64,000 bases of DNA from Seriola aureovittata (Eukaryota > Chordata > Actinopteri > Carangiformes > Carangidae): contig NC_079386.1 of assembly GCF_021018895.1 (NCBI RefSeq), positions 16,094,552-16,158,551 of the forward strand. The letters are read 5' to 3'. Both the position numbers and the translations under genes were made by a program. This document shows positions 55,841-64,000 of this stretch, piece after piece (position 1 is the first letter of the stretch; every line of letters starts with the position of its first letter). A model generated the notes under the pieces. The model searched no databases and was not told the origin of the DNA. It saw only the letters and a program-made list of their open reading frames with translations.

Positions 55841-58700
55841 GACATGTGTAGGATTGTTTGGGCTTGGCAGAGGTTGGCGCTCTTTTCTAGTTACCACAGG
55901 AAGTACAGTGTTTCAAGCCCAGACTGGCTCTTTTGTCGAGTACAGAGGACTCAAAAGAAACAGAATCCTCTTTGATTCCTCTCTACCTGAAAAAGGAGCC
56001 AGTTTAGGGTCGAAATGTACTTTTCCTTTAGTAGCGTTTCTTTTAAAAGGATCCTTTCACTGTGTTTTGGCGAATCCCTGAGAGGCAGAAATCACAGTGC
56101 ACTTCAGTTTGAACTTGATTAAATCTGCAACAATAAAGGTTAGAGTTTGTAGAAATGTTTTAAACACTGAAGACTCATGTGATCTGCCTCATCGAGACTT
56201 TGTAGGTGTGGTTTGATCAGGTTTGATTGGCGGGTGGCAACAAAAGACGATCCCACAGCTGTTATTAGTTTTTTAATTCAGATATTCAATCCGATTCAGT
56301 TCCATATTTCAGCCTGAAGAGCTCAGACAAACATGTTTACCCAAAATTTTGTGAGCCATTAGTCATTTCTCGGGAAGTCGATTGAGAAAATTTGTTCTCA
56401 GCCCTTTTAGTTGCAAGAAAGTGTTGAAATCAAACGTTGACATTGAGTCACAAGCAATCTGACAGTTTCGTCACAGACCTTTTTTTTTTAAATCTGCAGT
56501 ATCAACTATCCATCAATCATCTGGGAAAAAAACCTGTTCGATGATGATACATTCCTCCATCTTCAGGGCATTGAATCATGTTTAAGAGCAGTTACGCGGC
56601 AACGGGAAAAGTTCATGGATACATGAAAGAAACTGGCTGATTCAGTTTAAGATTGATGAAATTATAACATGTCACAGCTGTTACTGTTACAACACTGACT
56701 GTCATCGGCTGATAAAACAGAACTGGAAGTGGCTCAATGCTGTTGCAACCCAGCCGCAAATTAGGTAGTCCAGATTAAGAAGATATATACAAAACAGCCT
56801 CTCTCAGCCTTTTTAATCTGGTTGTTCACGAGAAACATCGAGACTGACCCTCATTTGCCTCTCAAAAGGTTTCAGAGACTTCTGATAGCCTGTGGGTCTG
56901 TTTTTGTTATTTGAGAACACGCTGCCAAACCAGAGCGAATTACAATTTGGCAAAAATAACAAGTTAAACGTCAATTAGTGCTGGGAATTCCCCACTGCAG
57001 TACTGGCTTTCTGTGAGCTATCGAAGGGCTGGTGTTCAGCTTCAGGGTTAATGACGCCGACCACAAAAAGTTATCAGCAATCAGATCATCCTAGATGATT
57101 CTCTCTGACTAACAAACTGTGGGTCAAATGGTGGTCGGAGTCGACTGTGTCATAGTCGATGGTCTGAAATGCCACATCTGGTCTCTGCACATATTATCAA
57201 GCATCAGTCGTTTTAGTGGAAGTTTGATTTCTTTGTTTTCTTACCTCTCTTTTGTACAACTGCCCTCTGATTGCACCAAGACAGTCATTTAACCCGCGTC
57301 ACTGTGTTGGACTGACTGGGGCATCGGTATCTTTCTTTGACGACATTTACGTCAGCACGAGTGTTTTCAAGATATCGAGCCTTTCTCCTGAATTTTAAAA
57401 CCCCAACTGCAGAGTAAACCTAAAAGCCACAGCATTGAGATAATAAAGTCAACCTAAAATATTTATGTTATCAAAATTTACATGGCCTAGTAGCTTTTTG
57501 TCATGTGTCTGGGATATTAAACCCCACTGTATGCTACCTGCCAGAGGTGGCTGGCAAACAAAGACAACACAAGACACTGCAGTGTTGCCTAAGCACTGGC
57601 CAATGGTACTACTTTTACATAACCTTTACCCCCCATACCTTCTAGCCTTGCAACTTTTCTCAGTGACTTTCTGGTTAAAGTCAGTCATCTCAGTCATCAG
57701 CCTCTTTTCCATTAACATTGACGGCATTGGCCAATGCATTCGGCCAGTGGAGAGTCTCTGGAAAGACTTCTTTAAGATTATTCTCCATAAACAACTGGAA
57801 TAGGTCGACAACACCTTACCCAGGAGTTCACGCACTTCCTGTTTGTCTTGGTGAGTTTGCAGTTTAGAAGAGAGAACAAACTGGAGGAAGCTAACTTGTT
57901 GTGTCACACCATCCACTTCTATTCAACCTGCTCTGCTGAAGTATAATCCGCTTCTACACCAGAGGAAAATGTTATGGGACAGGAGTTTATGGTACAAATA
58001 CATCTTTTGAGTGCGAACTTGTTTGCCCTGTTAGCGACCCAGCTAACTAGCTTCTCAACTCAGCTCAGATGGATGTTTTCCCCTCTTCAGTAACCTTTTA
58101 TAAAAATAAAATTATGTACAATCCTGAGAATAAAAAAAAAAAGAGGGAGTAGATCATACATCATCTTCTATAACCACATATTCAGTTTACTCTCCAGTGT
58201 GACTGGGTCTTAAAACCGTAGTTGTGTACTAGTCAGGAGAATACAACTTACTCCTCTGTTATTACTGTATAGGTGGTCTTAAAAAACTTTTAATTGGACT
58301 AGTGTAACCGCGTAACAGAGTTAGTTGAAACCCCCTTGAAAACAATCTGAAGACATGACCTCAGAGTCTTCGTCAACAGCCGTGGCTCTGCACGCATTCC
58401 CAGCTTAGGTTCCCCAGTATGGCCACTTGAGAGTGAGTTACGTCACCTAATTACACGCGGCCGACATATACTCATTCATATCATTCAGTGAGTGTGCAGG
58501 AAAAGGTTTCGGAGTTGATGGAGCAGGTTTGGCTGCTGCACCGACTCAAGCTGTGACCTTTGGGTAATGGGACGTTCGCTTACATAGTCTGTAATCCTAC
58601 AGATGAAGCCCTGGATGTTTCTGCCCAGTGATCCCCTCTGCAGCCTGGGGGGGGGGGGCTGCCTCCCTGCTGACTGACAGACCTCCACAGTGATGCCTGG

Positions 58701-58702
<2 letters not shown>

Positions 58703-58775
<73 letters not shown>
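58703..58775 (+). repeat. (GT)n microsatellite
   Basis: About 34 uninterrupted GT units, preceded by a G10 run at about 58650. Confidence 0.95.
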
Positions 58776-59114
58776 TGTGATGAGGGCCAGGCCGGTGGAC
58801 CAGGCAGGGGGTATTTCAACACCAACATGTGACCCACTAGAGTTTCATTACTGATGGACGAACTGGTGAGCCCACTGGGGATGTAGACTGGTGCTAGAGT
58901 TTCAAAACAACACCCAGTGTGTGTTTGTCTGTGTGTGTGTTTGAGTGCATGTGTGTCTATGCGCATGATGTGGGCCAAAGCTTAGATTCCACTTGGCCAG
59001 TATAATGAGCAGATCTGATGTACGCGGCTTTTCAGCTATTAGTGCGGCTGCTAGCATCTTCGTCAGCGAGTGTTTTTCGGAGTCCCTGGAATCCCCCCCG
59101 GCTAACCCCTCACC

Positions 59115-59148
<34 letters not shown>

Positions 59149-59799
59149 AACACACACACATAAACACACAGATGGTTTACCTAATGAGAGAGGGATGCGT
59201 CAGAGTTTCACCAAACCGCCTCTCATTTCAATGTCACCCAGTGGGAGGCCTGACCTCGTTGACGCTCAACAACAGCATCCGTCTTCAAGAAAGACTCCAT
59301 TGACAGGAGTCTCTTCTCTTCACATCGTAGAAAGTTTCCTATTTAGGCAGCATTGAGGGCGCCTTCCCGTTATCTTCTAGACCAGATCAGATACTATAGA
59401 TGTCTTATAATCAGATATGTATTGGAAGCAAAAGTGCCTGCCCCGACAAAATAACGGCTGCCATTAAGCTAACGCTTGTAAAAAGAGCTGAAGTCAACTA
59501 TCAGGCTAAATAAGTATCTACCACTATTGGACAGTAACATCTGGACGGCTTCTCGGATTGACATATGGAGTGATATCATGGGTTTTAGATGTGTGTTTTG
59601 TTAACAGGAGGGTGGAGGCTGACAGCCCTCTGCCTCTACTTCATTTATAGGTAGTAAAACTGATTCATGTGTAGGTTCTGTGCTTTGGGATTTCCCACAA
59701 TCCTCCACAACCACTTGCTTCCCTTTTAGAGAGATGGGAGATTTTCTTTTTGTTGGGCCTCTCAGGTAGAGTCGGGTAAATGTTGCCTACTTTTTCTAT

Positions 59800-59855
59800 A
59801 TCAGTAGTTCCCAACCTGTGGATCGGGGCCCACTGGTGATTATAAAATACAGATG
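59800..59855 (+). repeat. Fish repeat end, 'gttcccaacctgtggatcgg'
   Basis: 'agtagttcccaacctgtgga' followed by 'tcggggcccactggtgat' matches the terminal part of a hAT-like non-autonomous element common in fish. Only the end is kept. Confidence 0.55.
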
Positions 59856-60237
59856 CCTAAATAGTGTTTTTTAAATGTCTTAAAAACTTTCCCCCTTCAG
59901 GTATTAAGGTCTTCAAGACAACCAATGAGTCAGAAAAGGTTGTGAACCTTAACCTTTTAACTTTTAGTGTTCACAATGGTGAGAAAACGTCACACCTTTC
60001 TCGCTTGGTAAGCATACTACAATCCGAACTGGGACACCTTGGTAATTGGTGAGGTGGACATCGTAATTGGTAAGGTGGACTTAGCCCAGATGGGGGACTT
60101 AGACTAGGAGCAAAAATTGGTTCATTGTCTGAGATGATGCAGATAGAAAGGCCATGTGATGAACTCAGGATGTCGGGATCCTTAAATTGTCCTACAAGCC
60201 CCATTAAACCTCTGCTTATAACAATATTAACGTATAA

Positions 60238-60330
60238 ATATTCATGCACATTTAGCTGATGCTCTTATCCTGAGACAGTTATAACCGAGCAGGGATTCTG
60301 CATCTTGCTTAAGGACTTGTTGGCAGGACA
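60238..60330 (+). repeat. Fish repeat, 'catttagctgatgctcttat' type
   Basis: 'catttagctgatgctcttat' then 'gagcagggattctgcatctt' and 'gcttaaggac' are ordered landmarks of a widespread fish element. The copy is diverged. Confidence 0.5.
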
Positions 60331-61892
60331 CCTCGGCCTTTGAGCTCAGGGAACATGTAATCCGTTTTTTTGGTTAATGGGATGGGCCCTCTAAGCGCCG
60401 GGGGAGCCTCCCAGCCACCGCCAGCCGTGTGATGCAGCGCTTTTGTGTTTTTGTTGTGCGTCCCAAACTTACCTTTGTGCACAGAGCGGAAGCCGGGGGT
60501 GGTGGTTGTGGTTGTGGTGGTGGTGGGGGGGGCACACACACGCTCAGACAAAAGATCAGCATGTCTTTCCAGGAACCAGCAGGCAGTGGTGGCTCTAAAC
60601 AGCTTACAGAGCTGAGACAACAGGCCTGGATACAAACGCAGACCACCTCACCTCCGATCCTCTCTTGTCTCTATTGCTCAGCCAGTACGACTCAGGAAGT
60701 AGATGAGCCAAGAAAGCCTGTAGCCTCAAACGACTTATGAAACTGAGACAAAAGCTGCAGCTACCACATGGAGAAAAAGATAAAGGGGAAGAATAAACCC
60801 TAATTTTTTTTTTGGCTCTCTGGCTTCACTTTGTATAGTTTCTTTTATTTCTTATTATAAGAACCAGTGAGTATCTTATTTTTTTGTGTTAGTGTTATTT
60901 GATACTCACCTGGTGGACAGGTGGGTGTGCAGCAGAGAGAGAAGAAAATGCAGTTGAATTTTCTTACATATTTTCAGCACGTAGTTTATTAGACAATATG
61001 AATCAGTGTCTGCTATTTTAATGTGATTCTGTGATTTCTTTTTTAACTATTGTTGCCATTTACCTCCTTTAGTTTTCTTCTTGTTTTCTGCTAATTTAAC
61101 TCTATGATCATTTCTCCAAGTTTCATATTTTGAGTTTCTTTTTTTTATTTGTTTGCTCTTTGATTTTTGCCTGTTTGACATTTTTTTTTGCATCTTTACT
61201 GCGTCTTTGATATTTTTATTGAAAGGAATCTTGGCACTATTTTTTTGGCCTCGAGTTAAGCTATTTATTGGATATTTCCTGAAACAGTTGCTTCCATTGT
61301 TTCTACCTCTATTGTCTTTGTCATTAGTGCATTGAAATACTGGCCATTGTGTTAACATCAAACGATTTACTTGAAAGTTTTTATTGAAATACTAACTGAC
61401 TAACTGCAGCATTTTAGACTCAAATTAGAAGCAGTAAAAGAAGTAATGTGTGCACATGGAAAACTGCCTGAAAAAATATATTATAGCTTCAACATAACGT
61501 TGTCATCAGAAAAAAATTCTTAAATTTAAAAATGGCCCTAAACTTTGATTAATGACTCAAAGTATTACCCAGAATGCCCTCCCTTAATGGTATTAATATG
61601 GTTTAATATACCGAAGCGTGCAAAAGGAGTCAAGGCATGTTAAGATACGTCCCCCTGTAGTTGGTGTTGACATTATCAGACATCCTGTTGTTGTAATTTT
61701 ATCCATAACAAAGCTAAGGATTTATAAACCACCTGGGGAGGCATTACAGACAATATACAGTAAATATTAAAGTAGGATTTTAATGTGTTCATGAGGAAGA
61801 ATTACACCAATATATACGCTCATATTCACTCTGAAGACATATTTTTATTTTCTTTGTTGGAAAGTGTGTGTCCTCTGACTCTGTGCTGTGAT

Positions 61893-61907
61893 GCTGCCAT
61901 CTGCTGG
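61893..61907 (-). promoter_or_regulatory. CTCF-like motif
   Basis: gctgccatctgctgg reads ccagcagatggcagc on the minus strand, a full match to the CTCF core CCASYAGRKGGCRS except T in the R-K-G step, which is allowed. Motif evidence only. Confidence 0.4.
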
Positions 61908-64000
61908 TCACTGGCTGCATTAGGCCTGAGGTCTTGAAATGGCAAATCAGCAGCAGACACGACACGGCAACAGCCTTTCCATCCGTAACCCCACCCATTC
62001 GTTTCACCAGAAACCTGCTGATATAAACCGGATGCACATTAAGTGCATCGTCATCCCCCGTCATGTCAGGTACTAACATAAACTGTGATGTCATCAGTTG
62101 AGCTCTTATTTTGGTAAGCCTGCCAGTGCTACTCAACAAGCTGGCAATTTGTGAACAATTTGAGGGCAATACTGCAAAATATCAGTGTCCCTGATCCACA
62201 TTCGTACGCTTGTTCATTTATATTTGCAACCAGGGGCCGGTGCTTATTCAGGAAAGGCTTCATACATGCTCCACAACATGCAATTTTATATGTTTGGAGG
62301 TTTGGTTTTATTAGTATTATATGATTAGAAGAGTAAAATTAACATTTGAAATGAAGTCATGTTCACTGGAAGAGGGAAATTTTGACACTTGTAATGTGAT
62401 GCTGTTTTTCCACTGTGGGAGATTCTACTATTTTCTCTTGGAGATAAACATTCATTCATTCCCGGGAGACGACACTTTGGACATAGTATTTATTTCAGTC
62501 TTAAAAGTTTATAACAACTTCTGGATAACATGACATGAAAACAAAACAAAAAAGAAAAAAAAAAAAAAAAACACAAAACAAATTTTAATCGCACCCCAGT
62601 TTGACAAAATTAGAATTCATAAAAGCAGTTTTGAAAAAATAAAAATAACAATAAAATCACAGGAAAATACCCCCCTCCCACCCCCCTCCAACCCCAAAAA
62701 AAAAAAAAAAAAACAGCTCTTGTAGACTTACAGTACATCAGGAGTCTGTACACCTGATGTGTTACACCTGATTTCAATGTTCAGACACCTGTGTGAATAC
62801 TTGAACCAGTTTGGGATTCGAATTCAAGCCAGCGAAAGTGGATTTGAAGGTTTAGGGTGCAAATGGGGGGGGCCCCAGAACCTCAGGCCCTCTTTTTCTT
62901 TTTTTACAGCAAAGCCCAGCACCTGGAAATGTGTTAAAAAAAAAAAACACAGAACAAATCTCGTGGTTTTCTAATCAAGGAGCCATGATTTAATCCAAAT
63001 CCTTTTTTTCTTTTCTTTTTCTCACAAATATCTGTAACATTCCCCCAATCATTAGACTACCTAAAAGCAAATCCCCTTTATTTCAGTTCAACATTTATTA
63101 ATTCTACACATTGAATACAAAAGGTTTAAGCGATTGGCATCGTTAATATCATACAAGACTGTTATGTTCTAGGGAAAATGGCTCTGTCTGTGCTCAGTAG
63201 TTAGCTTTATTGTTCGGTGAAATGCATGACCTTTTTGTGGTTGAAAACAGTGAACAATCTCCCCACAGCCAAATAAAGTTTATATACCTTTTAATCCTCT
63301 TTTTTCAAATATATATTTATTATATATAAAATACTGTTTCATTCATAAAAGCCTTACTTTGTACAATGTCTGAGTTGATGTGTGTCAGTGAGCGAATGAA
63401 GTGAATGATATGATATATATGTGTGTGTTTGTGTGTGAATGCGTGAGTGTGTGGAAATTGTCTCAAACAGCTGGTACTGACTCAAGACCTAATACACTAA
63501 AAACAAAAGGTGTTTTACACAATATACACATTTTATTTCTTACAAAAAAAAAAAAAAAAAGTAAGAGAAAGAAGGTGTCGGCTGATGGTGTTAGCAGGCG
63601 GGCTATAGCAGGGTTAGTACCACCAAATGTAACGTAAATCGACAGAAAAATGACAGGAAGAGAGAGAGAGAGAGAGGGTGTGTGAATGAAGAGCTAGTAA
63701 TACAAATAAAAAGGCAGTCAGTCTCACTAAGGAAAGCTCATCGTCAGTGCATCTCATCGTGGATGTCCCGAAGTCAAAGTGCCGATTTGGTAACCATCCA
63801 GTCCTCATCAATAAGGCCAAAAACGAAAAGGAAAAAAAAAAAAAAAGAGCACTTCTGTCTAGAAATGGATGAACAGAATCACATTTTTTTGTTGCACCAA
63901 CGTCAAAAGTGATTTAAAAAAGAAAGAAGAAGAAAAAAAAGAGAAAGTAAAGAATGATCCTTTTGGGAAAGAAGGGAAAAGAATGAAAAAAATGCACTTT

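Larger units (their letters stand above)
53985..64000. other. Intergenic region downstream of irs4, no supported gene
   Basis: No exon was recognised on either strand. The region carries fish interspersed repeats (54660, 55480, 59800, 60240), a GT tract at 58703-58775, CA at 59117-59171, and a CTCF-like motif at 61893. From about 62500 to the edge the sequence is A/T-rich with long A-runs and TTTATT words (AATAAA on the minus strand, for example at 63107). This would suit the 3' UTR of a convergent gene, col4a5 by synteny, but no coding part is inside the window. Confidence 0.5.

Noticed and set aside
62500..64000. col4a5 coding exons at the right edge
   Set aside because: No Gly-X-Y repeats or NC1-like residues in any frame; only a possible 3' UTR by synteny.

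Overview
The window is vertebrate nuclear DNA, most probably from a teleost (percomorph-like) fish. The evidence is intron-split genes with GT-AG junctions, very dense (CA)n/(GT)n and (CT)n/(GA)n microsatellites, and several interspersed repeats that I recognise from fish genomes. No prokaryotic, CRISPR or phage architecture is present.

Two protein-coding genes are supported, both on the + strand. (1) A retinal-type membrane guanylyl cyclase, gucy2f-like, has 23 coding exons between 12127 and 20156 that splice in frame into 1130 residues: signal peptide, ligand-binding-like ectodomain, one transmembrane segment, degenerate kinase-homology domain, coiled-coil linker, catalytic cyclase domain and C-terminal tail. 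A further exon-like segment at 21398-21542 is phase-compatible with exon 22 and would give an alternative C-terminus. (2) An insulin receptor substrate, irs4, has one giant coding exon (29154-33402) with PH and PTB domains and an array of YxxM/YxN docking tyrosines. It is followed by a long intron and one of two candidate terminal exons (46875 or 51003). Its 3' end is marked by a poly(A) signal at 53959.

As I recall the human X chromosome, GUCY2F and IRS4 are adjacent and co-oriented there, followed by COL4A5 in the opposite direction. The order here agrees with that, so the right edge of the window may approach a convergent col4a5 3' end, although no col4a5 coding sequence is visible.

Layout: 1-12092 is intergenic with repeats, including a LINE reverse-transcriptase relic and a perfect 22-bp hairpin. 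12093-21542 is gucy2f. 21543-28400 is intergenic. 28450-29153 is the irs4 promoter and leader, with three CCAAT boxes and three short upstream ORFs. 29154-33402 is the main irs4 exon. 33403-51002 is irs4 intron packed with microsatellites and copies of a palindromic repeat family. 51003-53980 is the probable irs4 3' UTR, holding a near-perfect ~1.06 kb tandem duplication. 53985-64000 is intergenic with repeats.

The observations most worth checking are: a Thr at the position of the normally invariant catalytic Asn in the cyclase domain; the alternative gucy2f terminal exon; the irs4 3'-UTR tandem duplication; and the IRS1/2-like C-terminus kept by this irs4. I did not find a wholly new biological system. 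Exon borders were placed by eye from splice motifs and reading phase, and family identity rests on remembered protein motifs, not on a search.
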